Assembly (NCBI GenBank): GCA_030704615.1
Contig: CM060732.1
Coordinates: 76,489,053-76,553,052 of the forward strand
Direction of reading: 5' to 3'
Length of the DNA: 64,000 nucleotides
From: Takakia lepidozioides
Lineage: Eukaryota > Streptophyta > Takakiopsida > Takakiales > Takakiaceae
In this document: one piece after another, positions 22,641-34,984 of the stretch
How the letters are laid out: each line of letters begins with the position of its first letter
How positions within the stretch are numbered: the stretch's first letter is position 1
The notes under the pieces: generated by a model
Told to the model about the DNA's origin: nothing
Database searches by the model: none
The model's input: only the letters and a program-made list of their open reading frames with translations
Program-made: the position numbers and the translations under genes

Positions 22641-22753
22641 GAGCATGAAAATGTAAATGAAAATGTAGTCTCATGGAGTATCATTATTGCAGGCTATGCT
22701 CAGCATGGGTGTGGTAGGGATGCCCTCCAACTATTTGAACAAACGCAATGGAT
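22641..22753 (+). pseudogene. PPR gene fragment carried by the Harbinger element
   Basis: One plus-strand frame gives NVVSWSIIIAGYAQHG followed by ALQLFEQ, a clear match to the plant PLS-class pentatricopeptide repeat. It covers about one repeat. The fragment lies between the transposase and the right end, so it is inside the mobile unit. No start codon and no further repeats are visible. Confidence 0.75.
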
Positions 22754-23440
22754 AAAACGTAGAGTTTGGACAGATCAGAGTTGTCTGTAAAACAGTCTCT
22801 TCTGCAAAGGGCTTGTGTGCAGCAGCTGGTGGGCCCAGAAGGAGCTTGTGCAATATCATTGTGTTCCCTCCACTGGACACATAAACTTGAACAGGCTCTT
22901 CAAGACCAAAAGGTCGAGGCATTGATGATGTTTAAGCATCATCAGACATTGAAAGACATTTCAAAAGGGATCGACCAGCCAAGCATGCCTGTCAAAACAG
23001 GGAGAAACCTGCATGGAGCAATTCCAGAAAAAATTCTCACCTTTGCGACTCAGGAAGGCATTTTGCTGTCTTCTAGCATCAAATCGCTGTGAACTCTACA
23101 GGCACCAAGCACCACAGCTCCCTCTTCCCTGCATCCTTTCGCAGTTGGTGATCGCTTGTCACTGACAGAAAGATAGCACAAGTCTCTCAAACTGACCTTC
23201 CACTGGAACAGCAGTCTGAACGCGGCAGGGCCTGGGTCGTCAAGCACTCCCACGGGCTCCGTCCACCATAGCCGCGGGAAGACGGGCGGGCAGCCCGATT
23301 TTTTTTTTTTTGGCGCTCCTGCTAACAAACTGCCGCGCGACGGTTTGTTAGTAGCCAGGTGCGGCCGCCGTCGAGGTTCCTGCCAGACCTGCTAGCTAGC
23401 CGGCGCGCTAGCTGCGGCTAGTGGCCTGCTAGCTAACCGG

Positions 23441-23457
23441 CAGGTGCGGCCGGGGCC
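23441..23457 (-). repeat. Right terminal inverted repeat of Harbinger element
   Basis: CAGGTGCGGCCGGGGCC, exact inverse of the left end; TTA follows. Confidence 0.93.
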
Positions 23458-23643
23458 TTATGTTAATAAAAGTTCATTCTTTGCACCTAAAACGGTTGAT
23501 CTGATGTGGATGGACCATTCTAGGTCCATGATTGTTTATTTGATGCCCATTTATAGGGATCCATTTCAGAACGTGGTCTGAATTGGGTCATCTACCTTAT
23601 GAGCTTTTAGTAAGTTACTAAACAACCGTAAGTGTCTATAATA

Positions 23644-23697
23644 ATAAAAGGGACCTTTAAGGGACCTTAAGAGGATCCTTAAAAGGTCCCTTTTAAG
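23644..23697. repeat. Hairpin upstream of ESS2
   Basis: AAAAGGGACCTTTAAGG on the left pairs with CCTTAAAAGGTCCCTTTT on the right across about 14 bases. It lies about 480 bases before the ESS2 start codon, in the promoter or 5' UTR. Function unknown. Confidence 0.7.
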
Positions 23698-24173
23698 ATA
23701 TTAGTAACTCGCCGACGATTATATAAAGTACCTAGTAAACTACTAAACTACACTAGGTATTCTGGTCCTTCGTTTCCGAGAAGAGGGTTGGGTGCGCCAT
23801 AGCCGATAGCTTCCATATATCTGTGCTGCTCTGCTTGCATCCGCTCGTTTCACTGTTACAATCTCTGCTAGATATCTTTCATACAGTCCAGAATCGCAGG
23901 AGACCAGATTACTTATTCACTATTTCAGTCCCGTTGTAGCTAGTCTCCAGTTCATGGACAAGTTTAGGGTTTTGATCTAAATCGACTAGATCCGAGAGCT
24001 CTCGGATTGCATCCGCCCTTCCAGTTCTATCTCTGCTGCGGTTTCCTCCTGAAGTTTGGAAGCTTGTGAATCCTGTAGAATTAGTGGTGATTCGGCTTAA
24101 GGGTTTCCAACTGACATCTATTTGTTGTGATTTACGTCAATCTCTCAAGCTCGGCCCCCTCTTGTTTGCGAAG

Positions 24174-25838
24174 ATGTTGGCATCACCAGGTCACTCCCCG
24201 CGCCATATATTGCCGCCGCCGTCACCCTCACCTAGCATAAGGAGCATTGATAGCCGAGAAGACCATGTGCGAAGGGCTTCTCTTGTCCTATCGTCCACAC
24301 ATGAGCGGGGCATGGGGCGGCCCCCGCTGCCGAAGAAGCTCAAGAAAACACAAATTCCGGTTGATGAGGACAGGTATGTTGCCGCTATAGAGAAGATTAT
24401 TGAGCGGGATTTCTTTCCTGACATCCCCAAGCTTCAGAATCGTCTAGAATGGTTGGAGGCTGTGAGGTCTGGGGACCCGGTGGTAATTCGGGAGGCTCAA
24501 ATGAATATCATTCAGCGAAGGAAAGTCAAAGCTAGGGAACAAGGGGAGAGGGATGCTACTCCATCAACTGTAGCCGATTTTGCTACACCAAGCTCCATGA
24601 TATCCGGGGCTGTGAGCCCTTCCCTTTCGCTTAGATCTGGACAGTCTCCCTCCCCTTCACAGATTTTTGATGGCCCACTGGCTGCGTCATCTTCGGCTGA
24701 AAGTGGACCCGCTATCGACACATCTCTTCCCCTGGATGAGTTTCTTAGACGTTACACAAGTGAGGACAACGCCAGTTTTTCTCAGATAATTGAGAAAGTC
24801 AACAAACAGCGGAAGCAGAAGTACGAATTCTTGAGCGAGAAGGAGCTGATTGACCCGAATTTAAGAATTACTCAGGAGGGTGATCGTATCACCGATGGCT
24901 TTGGCACTTCCGGACAACCAGAGGCCACTCTCGAAACCTGGAAGTACAGGGCCAAGAGCTTGCTAATGTATGATTCAGCCGAGAGGGAGGACGCACCTCT
25001 AACTCAGGCAGAGAGGGAGGAATTGGTTGAGGGTCTGCCAAAGGCAATCACTATCAGGAACACCAGGTTCCATGGCAAAATGTTTGATTCAAAATTGCGA
25101 GAGGAGGACACTGTGGCAATTCTGTACACACCAGTGCCTGGATCAACCCCAGTGGCCTGGCCTTTTGCAGAAAGAGATGCAGAGAGAGCAAGGAAGCGGT
25201 ATGACCTGGAGGAGCTGCGGAGAACTCCACAGGCATTTGATGAGAGGGAAGCCAGGGCCGCTGGTGGAGTCAAGGGAGCTGGAGGCCCTGGTGGATACAG
25301 CTTTGTGGCTACCCCTTCTCCAGCCCCAGGAGTAGATGAATCACCATTTATGACATGGGGAGAGATTGAAGGCACTCCTCTTAGGCTGGAAACTGAGGAC
25401 ACACCAGTGGGGATTGGAGGGAGCGGAGATGGGCCTCACTTCAAGATCCCGGCTCCACCTACACGAGATGCAAGGGCCCACACCCTCTCTAGGGATGCTG
25501 CCCGCAGTCTGAGGGAGAAATCAAAATTGCATCAGATAGGGTCATCTCCATCCCCAATGAGGGAGTCTCCCAGTCCAGTGATGGGGAGTTTGTCAGCAGC
25601 AGCACAGAAGTTTGTGAGCAAAGCTATGGCCAAAACATGTGGCTCTGTGGATGCAAGGTTGAGGGCAAGCTATAGGGCTAGTACTACCCCAGGCACCCCA
25701 AGAATGGCACGCAATGCAGTTCGGTCAAGAGAGGGGAGCCTTTCAGGAAGGGAAGGGAGTTTGCCATTGCGGTCTCCTTCAGTGCGAGAAAACAGCCTTC
25801 CTGCGGTATCACCCACTACGTCTCCTGTCGGCGTCTGA
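24174..25838 (+). CDS. ESS2: ESS2/DGCR14 splicing-associated protein
   Basis: 554-residue, single-exon homolog of ES2/DGCR14, a nuclear protein tied to the spliceosomal C complex and splice-site fidelity. Conserved blocks: YVAAIEKIIERDFFPDI (residues 69-84), NRLEWLEA (89-96), LDEFLRRYTSEDNASF (187-202), FMTWGEIEGTPLRLE (392-406), and an IPAPPTRDARAHTLSR block, then a Ser/Pro-rich tail. I chose the ATG at 24174 (MLASPGHSPR) because this opening fits plant homologs; an in-frame ATG at 24066 would add 36 residues with no family match. It converges with the SecE-like gene. No intron is seen in the frame. Confidence 0.93.
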   Translation: MLASPGHSPRHILPPPSPSPSIRSIDSREDHVRRASLVLSSTHERGMGRPPLPKKLKKTQIPVDEDRYVAAIEKIIERDFFPDIPKLQNRLEWLEAVRSGDPVVIREAQMNIIQRRKVKAREQGERDATPSTVADFATPSSMISGAVSPSLSLRSGQSPSPSQIFDGPLAASSSAESGPAIDTSLPLDEFLRRYTSEDNASFSQIIEKVNKQRKQKYEFLSEKELIDPNLRITQEGDRITDGFGTSGQPEATLETWKYRAKSLLMYDSAEREDAPLTQAEREELVEGLPKAITIRNTRFHGKMFDSKLREEDTVAILYTPVPGSTPVAWPFAERDAERARKRYDLEELRRTPQAFDEREARAAGGVKGAGGPGGYSFVATPSPAPGVDESPFMTWGEIEGTPLRLETEDTPVGIGGSGDGPHFKIPAPPTRDARAHTLSRDAARSLREKSKLHQIGSSPSPMRESPSPVMGSLSAAAQKFVSKAMAKTCGSVDARLRASYRASTTPGTPRMARNAVRSREGSLSGREGSLPLRSPSVRENSLPAVSPTTSPVGV

Positions 25839-27595
25839 TCTGCCTGGCTTGTAACAAGTAGCTAGAAAAGACTACCTGGCCGTGTAGACTCCATCACTGG
25901 ACTCGAAGCTTAGATGAATGTTCTGGATGGCTAGCAACAAGCAGCTAGAAAAGACTCTGGCTCTCCTGGCTTACTCCATCAGATGCTCTACACTCAAGAA
26001 CTGAACTATGTACCCACTCGCTTAGGAAAGTCATTGCAGTATTAGTGGTCCCCTCACTCTGGATTGTTGGCCAGTGAGGAAGGCTTTGGAGTTCTAACTA
26101 AGGAAGTAAACCCACCATAAGTTGGAAACAGCATGGTATCTCGAAGAAGGCGAGGGATAACACAGAAGCTTGGCTTCAGGATCAAGTGGTTCTTTGAGGT
26201 GCGCCATTTGAAAGATGTAGAGTTGACGGACTTCACATCTTCAGGGTCCCCTCTCCACCTCATTGGTGCCATATTATGTTGTGTGACATCCACAGGTGGA
26301 TTCCATATGGATTTTTTTTGTAATTTGGATGGATAATGTTTCTTTGAGATTTTGTAATTTGGAGAACTGTTCTATGACCTCTTGACTTGCTCTTCAAATG
26401 TTGACAAAGTGGAGTCTCATGCCATCGGAGGGATGGATGCTTGGATTGCTGGAGTTGTCTATTGTTTAGAAAATTGTATGCATTACTACTGCTGGGCATG
26501 TTTCTGGGGTTTTAAAAGTTTTGTAGGTGTAGAAGCTGGATCAGATATCCTGTCAATATTGGTGAATTTAACTAGAGAAACGACTGTACTTTATCAATGA
26601 ACAGGGGCGTCCAGTTGTATGGAATTAAGGCATCTCCTTGGAGGAAGACATGAATGGCTTCATGACTTCTGTCTGTATCTTTGAAGCCGTCTCATTGAGA
26701 TTTTGCAACTTTGAGATATATCTGAGATCATGACAGGGTGCCAGCATTGTACATGTATTTCTTCAAGTCGAAGACCACTGCCACAACAGCAACAGTGGGG
26801 CATGCAACCTAGCAATACCTTAGCTTACATGTATGTCATGCAACCTAGATCTTGTAATACATGCCTTAACCCTATATGGGAGCCACATCCTCCACCCCAT
26901 TTCCCACTTTTGAAGATTTCTGAAAATCCTCGGCCCATGGATGCAAAAGATGGAACTACCCTGGATACGATATATAAGCATGAGGGCTTTGGTGTGGCCA
27001 GTGCTGGTGCTGCATGCGAATTGTGGGGGCATGAAGGATATACGTGAAGTGTTCAACAACATGGCTTAGAAAGATGTAGTTTCATGGAGTGCAATTTCTT
27101 GCTGCACATACAAGTATGGGTCTTTAAGTCCCAGTTTAATTGCATCACCCATGCGTTGATATCATTGTCTTACTTACCCCCCGGTCCTCACTGCATTGGT
27201 CTTCATAAGCTTGGTTGCACTAACACAGGCATCGATATGTAAATGAAGTCTGCAAGACCAACACCTGACTTATCTTCCCATTCGATCGTCAAGAAGAGCC
27301 ACTGGTTATGACTTTTAACCAGGCTCAATTATTCACCATGATTAGGTCCCCTGCACCCAATGCAAATCCACTGCAAACAGCAATGGAGCAAAATGCAAGA
27401 CAAAGACAAGTGAATTAAAACATCAAAACATCAAAAACATCAAAACATTAAGATATACAAACACGCTGAGGCACTCCCCATACTGTCTGCAGTTGATGAC
27501 TGTGGCATACAAACAGTTCATTCAACCAAGACATCATTTCCCAACCTGCTCAACAGTAACTTCAGATTTATTTGGAAGGGGCCATTTGGATCACC
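25839..27595. other. 3' flanks of ESS2 and the SecE-like gene
   Basis: Probable 3' UTR of ESS2 in the first several hundred bases, with two similar segments (a TAGCTAGAAAAGACTACCTGG type near 25860 and 25945). The rest has no intact gene apart from a PPR relic at 27000-27102. Confidence 0.6.
27000..27102 (+). pseudogene. PPR gene relic
   Basis: One frame gives NCGGMKDIREVFNNMA, a stop (TAG 27067-27069), then KDVVSWSAIS. This matches the MYAKCG...VF..M...DVVSW pattern of plant PPR proteins. About one repeat only, and broken. Confidence 0.65.
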
Positions 27596-28987
27596 TCAAG
27601 GCACTCGGCGCAGACTGCTAGCAAGCAGGTAACTGAAGGCAGAGTCCACTGAGGCCAGAAACACTATTAGCAGTATAACCACTACCAGCGTCAACAGAGC
27701 CATCTTTACCTGGATACACCAACACATCAGCAATCAGAAGGAGGAGGGGAGGGATGATATACTGGTTGAACCTTCCCTGTGAACTTCTCTGATGTTCTCA
27801 TATGACACAATCACGCTGAAAAATAACTAAAAACATAGAAGAGTGATAGAAAATGAGGTAGATTGTTCTGATTCAGGTACATGCAGAGCCAAAGCAGTAT
27901 AACCAACAAGTGCATCACTAATTTTAAGACCAGATGGGTCAGGAGGTAGGTAAAGCCATTGCTCTTTCAATCTATGGGACAGACAGTTGAGCGTACAGTG
28001 CTTTCAAAAGAGGGCCATTCGATCTGTTGAGCCTGCCCTGGCTGTTCCCACAAGAACTGAAGTAGTCCCTTTAACCCACTGCATCCATCATCCCACCTGC
28101 TTGATCAGCGCTGGATCACAAAAGTGCACGTTGAGCTACTTTACTGTGACTACATGTTGGGAGCCACCTACCTTGAGAAATCTGCTGGGAAATGTATGAG
28201 GATTGCTCGGGCTCACAACTCTTTTTCACTTCCAAATATGATCTGGAAGACAGGTGCTCTACTCCGACTAAAACCTCTGAGAAATCCAAAAGAGTCTCTC
28301 TTCTGCGTTGGGCCCGGGTTCCCAATCTCATCCCCTCCCCTTCTACCCCGACTCCTCAGATGTGGTGAGATAAGCATTGCAAATGATTGTCTCAGAAGCC
28401 GACCCTTCCGCTGTGTGCGTGTCAACTTGCAGAACATTCTGAAAAGAACGATACCTGTAGAAAGATTTTAGCACCCATAGCCACAGAGGCTCCTCATTCA
28501 AGTAGCTGTCAAAGGATGAAGCTGACCACTCCTCTCTCCGCGAAGCTTCTGCAGACACATTTATCGGCTTACTCCGAACCGAATCCTGAAAATTGTCAGA
28601 CCTCCTTGTGTTTTTAAAATTACCAGCCGCTTCCAATCTCCTGGCACTCTTTGGTAGACGATTGTCAGCGGGTCCTACATTCTGTCTATTAGAAACCAGT
28701 GATCGTCTTACATGGTGCCACCCGCCAGTTTTAAAGTGGCATACTGTTGGTAAAGGTACAGTTCGTAAATCTCGAGAACTGCGAATAAACCTAAATCTGC
28801 GAGAGCACTGAACCGGTAGGATTGAAACAATGGAACTGGATTTACAGATGGAATATGGGCGCAGTACTCTATTGCTGGGTGAATTTGATATCACAGAACT
28901 ACACCATGGGGTGCGTTTAACCAGCACTTGCAAACAACTCGCCATGGATACTTCCATGCAGCTTTGACAGGTGAACGACAGCGCCAT
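27596..28987 (-). CDS. SecE-like preprotein translocase subunit, probably plastid
   Basis: Three exons on the minus strand: 28987-28347, 28078-27997 and 27709-27596; the frames join cleanly to 278 residues. Exon 2 contains QQIEWPSF, matching the conserved W-P-S block of SecE. Exon 3 starts KMALLTLVVVILLIVF and forms the single membrane helix, ending LLASSLRRVP. The long Ser/Arg-rich N terminus (MALSFTCQSC...) has the look of a plastid transit peptide. SecE clamps the SecY channel; plants have a thylakoid pair (SCY1/SECE1) and an inner-envelope pair (SCY2/SECE2). I lean to the SECE2 side, only weakly. The ATG at 28987 is the first in frame; one at 28945 is possible. Confidence 0.7.
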
Positions 28988-29212
28988 TCAATATGTTGTT
29001 TCTCTCTCCTCCTCGGTAAGGAATGCTTCACTTGCTCTACTACCAGAAAAGACTCTGAAACAAACAGCTTTTCCAGAAAATCTCTTCATTGGTGGGTTCA
29101 CAAAAGAAAGGTAGAAAGCGAGGCCCTGGCCCACATTAAAGAGTACAAGAATATACGTGCGGGAGACAAGGAGAAGCCGAAATCTATCGTGAAAGCAAGG
29201 GCCCACAGGCAG

Positions 29213-29246
29213 AAACCCTAGAAACGAGATAGCCGAAACCCTAAAC
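29213..29246 (-). promoter_or_regulatory. Two telo-box motifs upstream of the SecE-like gene
   Basis: AAACCCTA occurs twice (near 29214 and 29238), 230-260 bases before the start codon. Telo-boxes are common in promoters of plant translation and growth genes. Confidence 0.5.
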
Positions 29247-29299
29247 ATCTGCGAGCATCCAGCTTGTCTTGTCCACAACAGCGCTTATCCTTCAGTTTT

Positions 29300-30128
29300 A
29301 CTATCACAGTTTCTTAAGTTGGGATGACTTGTTGTTTTATGAACAATGCCAGGCTTTAGGAAAAACTATGTTGTCTAGCAAGATCCAGTCTATAATCCAA
29401 TCATGTCTGGTGGATTTCAGGATTTTCAGATTGATGGTCAGTTTGCGATGCACAATCCACCAAACTGTTCACCACTTCAAGCAGCACAAGTTTCTTCAAC
29501 AATTTGCTCAATGAACATAGAAACAGGAAGCTGAACATTGCTAACATTGATCGCACTCTGTGTGCGCGATACTACCCAACCAAATCATCCTGTACTCAGA
29601 AAATTTCACTGTATAACAAGATTGCTGAGAATGCTCACAAGGAATTTCATCTCACATACAAAATCAGTCTGGTGGTGTGAAGGGATGCACAGATTACTAT
29701 TCACACATTGAACTCATAATATGCAGAATTCAAATGCAGGATTTATTTGTAGTCTCAAACAGTACTCGCGGTGTTGTATCTTCTCATGGCTCCCAGTTCC
29801 GATCGAAGCCTCTATCACTCCGGGGCCTCAACATAAAACATCAAAAGACAGCTACATTTAACAAAACCCACTGATACTGAAAACATGACACTCCGCTGAT
29901 TGCACCAACCTGCCTATCACAAGCGCTCAGGATCACAAAACATCCACAAGCCCTTAATCAGGACTGCAGATAGGGCTATTAGTAGTTTAAACACAACTAA
30001 ACGACGGGAGTAGCCAGATGAGTCATTCCTATCGCAAAGAGTGACAATTTACATTATATACTCTCTACCACTTCGAGGGATTCCAAAACTTCGTGAAGGG
30101 GCATTGCTTCGACAAATAACATGCTCAT
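29300..30128. other. Spacer between eS27 and the SecE-like gene
   Basis: About 800 bases; the right part is probably the 3' UTR of eS27. No gene recognised. Confidence 0.6.
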
Positions 30129-31085
<957 letters not shown>

Positions 31086-31290
31086 GATGAAAATCTCTTG
31101 ACTCCACACCTCGCGATGCCGCCGACAGCCCACAAAGGAAAGCGAAACCTTGAGCACCAAGGGGCGATGGAAGAGACTGGCTATGGCGGTGAGCAGATGC
31201 AAGATGCACGATGCAGGCTGCCCAGAATCTCAAACACACAGGGCTCCAACCAGGGCTCTTGCCAGCCGTCCATCTCTGCGATCCACCGTG

Positions 31291-31311
31291 TAAACCCTAA
31301 TCCTAAACCCT
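31291..31311 (-). promoter_or_regulatory. Telo-box pair upstream of eS27
   Basis: AAACCCTAA at 31292-31300 and TAAACCCT at 31304-31311, about 200 bases before the ATG. This AAACCCTA element is typical of plant ribosomal-protein promoters. Confidence 0.65.
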
Positions 31312-31319
31312 CGCCCTTC

Positions 31320-34060
31320 CCACCCTTCGTTTTCGTGCGCCTAAGCCTGACTGTTCTGTTCGGTCGTCCGTTCCTCTCAAGACTTAAATTCTTTTCATTT
31401 AAAGTGTACATTTTCCATCACTATTTATTTTCTTCAGTTGCACTTATTTATTTATTTATTTAGAATAGGTCAGAACTTTATTTGAATAGTTGCACTAACT
31501 TGCAAAAAATTATGTTTGCAGTGGAGTCTCTTTACTTAGTAATAGTATGTATGTATATCGGTTTCCATATTTCTGAAAATTTGGATCTTATTAATATATG
31601 AAGTATGTATGGAACATATTTTTGAATCTTCCTAAATGGGCCTGCAAAATGTAAAACTGGTAAGACTTTTATTTTATTATTATCTTATTGTTTTAATAAA
31701 TAGGGGACAGAGGCCCCGTTATCAAATCAAAGGAGCAAGGAATGCCAAAAGCCATGCACCATGTGATTTATAAAATACACATGGTGATAGAATAAATTTG
31801 TATTTATATTAGTTTTCAAGATTTTAAATAATAATATTTTATTATGTAATTAAGTGTTTACATATTCGATCTATTTTATATAATTTTTAATAAATTTATT
31901 GTATATATCCATTCATACATATCGATCCCCATATTAGTTCAAACTTAGGTAGATCAAGACTTCAATTGTGGAAAGCATCACTGCCCGGTTCTTTCTTGAC
32001 TGTAGGCTGTGTAGGCTAGATAGCTTATTTGATTTTGGCTTCATGGTTAAGAGTGCCCATGTGGCTTTAGGTCTTATGGTCATTAGTTCCTTTGTGCACG
32101 GTTCCTAGCTTGTTGGTTTTTACCTACAAACAGGTTGAGGTTTTTTTTCCCTGCCCGTTGTGTTGTCGTTGGGAGTCTTCGTCTTAAGAAACAAAAATCA
32201 AAAAACAAAAAACAAAAACCACAAGTATTATTAATCAATTTGGTCTGATAAGACTAATGTAGTTCAATGAATGCACGCTTGCTATCAATCAACAATAAAA
32301 GACTGTTGACACTATCAATCTATTTATCAATCGGGCCTAATTATTCTCGTACAAAAGAGTGTAGTTGATTATCTATGAACAATCCACTAACAACTACATA
32401 TACATGATACTACAATACTTTAATTATTTTGGAGATCAACTGAGAAACTTTGACTATATGTTGATCAATTGGCGCAACTGCATCCACCGCGTTGAGAGTT
32501 ATGTTGTAATCCCTCGAGTTACTAAATGAGGTACCAACTACCAACTTACAACCGATAATGTACATAGTCTGGGAGATGAAGACTCATTCTTAATAAGTGT
32601 GCACCAAGTTCAAACTTACACATACTATGAGCAGTTGTGGATGAGGAAGGCACCTATTCTGATGGACTAGTTGACATCATTGTGGAGTTTCAGAGAGCAA
32701 ACGTCACACTTATTCACAATGGATTGAGCAAAGAGGAGTTGGTGGAAATATAAAATAAAATAAAATTACAAAACACTTTTCAATTCTTGAGACTCTAAGC
32801 CGAACATCAAGAAGTGACCATTTTGTATGTTATGGAGACTGAATTTCCTCATTGAATCTTCAAAATCTCCAAGACATGTTGCATTTGGAGTTCTAAACAA
32901 CCAACAATTTTTTTTGTTTATATACCTGATCTATCTCGAGCTTCTTATTTTTCTTGGAATATAATTTACATGCTCAAAATTTGCTCCCTCAAATCCACAC
33001 CAGAGGGCTATAATCAACATCATCGACATAGCATGGTTAGAAGTGCACTCATCTTCGTCCATCTTACGCATCTTTGATGTACTCTTATGAAAACTCCTCG
33101 TACAAATTTATCCGAATCGGCCTCAAGTTTAACTGTGAAGTGTCATTCATTGTAAAAAATATTCTATAACTAAATTTTCTGGTCTCAATAAGTCGTGACT
33201 TTGTTATTGTAAATTGCTTTCGCGTGCAACTTGAAATCCACAAGTTGTAAGGTCAAGGCGGCCACTTAGTTTGATTGTAGTTCATTGTATATTGTTTTCG
33301 TAGTTGGAAATCCATTAGCTATAAGGTTGATCTTGAGGATGGACTATTTAACCCATCGGTCCCATCAGTCTTTCAGAGTATCATTTTTCTCAATATCTTC
33401 GTCCAAACCAACGAAGACTGAAGGACAAACTCATCTGATGCTTGTTGAACCTTGGTGTAACAATCATCAGTTACCATAATATTGAATGAAGATAGCAACT
33501 CGAGTCTCAGTGATTCAAAGCTTTTGACAACTTTTAATGTATCTCTCAGAAGCTTTGAGCAATGAATTTTGAATACTGCTTTTAAAAATGCAACTTGTTA
33601 GACGTAACAACTTGACAATATAAAAAATATATATCTGGAAGTTCAAGGACTTAAGACTTAATCTTTTCGATGGATAAAATGATATGTCTTTTCTTCCTAA
33701 TTGTAAGTGAATTTGTTGAGCATGTCTACAAAACCTTTAAATTGGTCCACTCTTTAGAAAAACATTTGTGTTTGTGCAAGTCATGCATCTAACGCATAAT
33801 TGTTCGCCCAATATATCGGCATGTTTGTTTTGCCATCGGCCATCAATGTTCACATTATGGAGTTCTTCAAGCTCAAGGTTACTGAAAATGAGAAAAAGAT
33901 GTCGCATTGATCAACATTTTTTCGAATATGGGCGTCGATAGACTTTAACATCCAAATCATTACCATCAACGTTCGAATCTTTAAAAACATCCAAATCAAT
34001 AGCATGCTTACGGGGATTATTCATCATTACCTCTACTTCTATTAATTTATTATGTCATGT
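31320..34060. other. AT-rich intergenic DNA
   Basis: 2.7 kb, strongly AT-rich, without a credible gene. Small features: GGGGACAGAGGCCCC at 31703-31717, resembling a sequence at 53228-53240; an A-rich run (AAAAACAAAAAACAAAAACC) near 32195; and a weak pair of related segments near 33205 and 33285. Probably decayed transposon sequence. Confidence 0.55.
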
Positions 34061-34063
34061 TTT

Positions 34064-34260
34064 GCATTTTTTTTTGGGGCCCTACGTGTGCAGAGCCCCC
34101 CTAGGTACTAGTATGTAGTAAGTAGTAAGAATAGATAGTAAGAGGCAGGAGAAGAGAGCCAAGCTCTCTTTATATACCCTAGGGGGCGGGTGGGACCCTT
34201 CTAGAAGGCCGTAGACCCCTCAAGCGGTGGGACCTTCTAGAAGGCTGCCCTGACACACGT
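34064..34260 (-). promoter_or_regulatory. LTR-like promoter with two heat-shock-type palindromes and TATA box
   Basis: CCTTCTAGAAGG occurs twice, at 34197-34208 and 34233-34244, exactly 36 bases apart. Each holds an inverted TTCnnGAA. About 20 bases further in minus-strand direction is GGTATATAAAG (34169-34179). The arrangement resembles the U3 of an LTR element. No partner LTR or coding part was found, so this may be a solo or truncated LTR. Confidence 0.45.
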
Positions 34261-34984
34261 CACTCGTAGAAACCACCACGCCTGCTTATCCCAATCTAAC
34301 CATGAACCATCCCCTATTTAATAGGTCTTACCTTCCTACCTCCCCCCCCCCTTATATGACAGTTATTAATTGAACTCCTACTGTAGCTTACTATAACTCC
34401 CGCTTCATAATTCCTGGACCACTCTGTAATCCCCACACCCCCTTTCAAACCTCCTTATTCATCGGAGGCGTTGCAAAAGTACAGGGAAGCGAGAAGACAC
34501 CAGTGCAAGATAAACACGAGGAAGCAGAGTTAGGCACTGGCGAATAGCTAGGGGAAGTCTATCAAGACACCATTGCAGGAGAGAAGCCAACACGAAAAGA
34601 TAGCAACAATGCGAACCAGGATGAAAAGGAGAGCACAGTGAAACAACGTCATGGTGGTAGACGGTAAACCCTACTTAGAGCAACTTCATCTCCACCACAA
34701 GATTTGTTTAGGGTAGAGATTCTCCTATCCTCGACCAGTATACAACGTTTGGGGGCATGTAACACGACAGAGCGAGAAAAGGCGACATCACAACATAGAG
34801 ATTAGAGAATATGGAGCCTAAAGCATTTCAAGAAAAGTGCTCGTGCTTGCTCTATGCTAGCACCGAAGGTCCTACGTATCTGACATGCACGAAGTGCATA
34901 TTTTTCGTATATAAAACCTATTACTACACGGACACGAGAAGGTGCATGAGTTGATTATAGTCTTCAAGGGGATCTGTTCATGGA

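Larger units (their letters stand above)
15563..23457. mobile_element. PIF/Harbinger DNA transposon, 7.9 kb, complete ends
   Basis: The left end GGCCCCGGCCGCACCTG (15563-15579) is the exact reverse complement of the right end (23441-23457). TTA flanks both sides (15560-15562, 23458-23460), the 3-bp duplication expected for PIF/Harbinger. Inside are the two proteins such elements need: a DDE transposase (minus, 21141-22484) and a Myb/SANT-like partner (plus, 18743-19656). GC-rich subterminal DNA repeats the end motif, for example CCAGGTGCGGCCG near 23355. Passengers are a LINE fragment (16487-18065) and a PPR gene fragment (22641-22753). Confidence 0.93.

Noticed and set aside
24066-24173. Earlier ATG for ESS2
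   Set aside because: Adds 36 residues with no match; MLASPGHSPR is the family-like start.
28988-29278. Minus-strand frame just upstream of the SecE-like start as an extra N-terminal exon
   Set aside because: A stop separates it from the SecE frame and it resembles no known protein; more likely 5' UTR and promoter.
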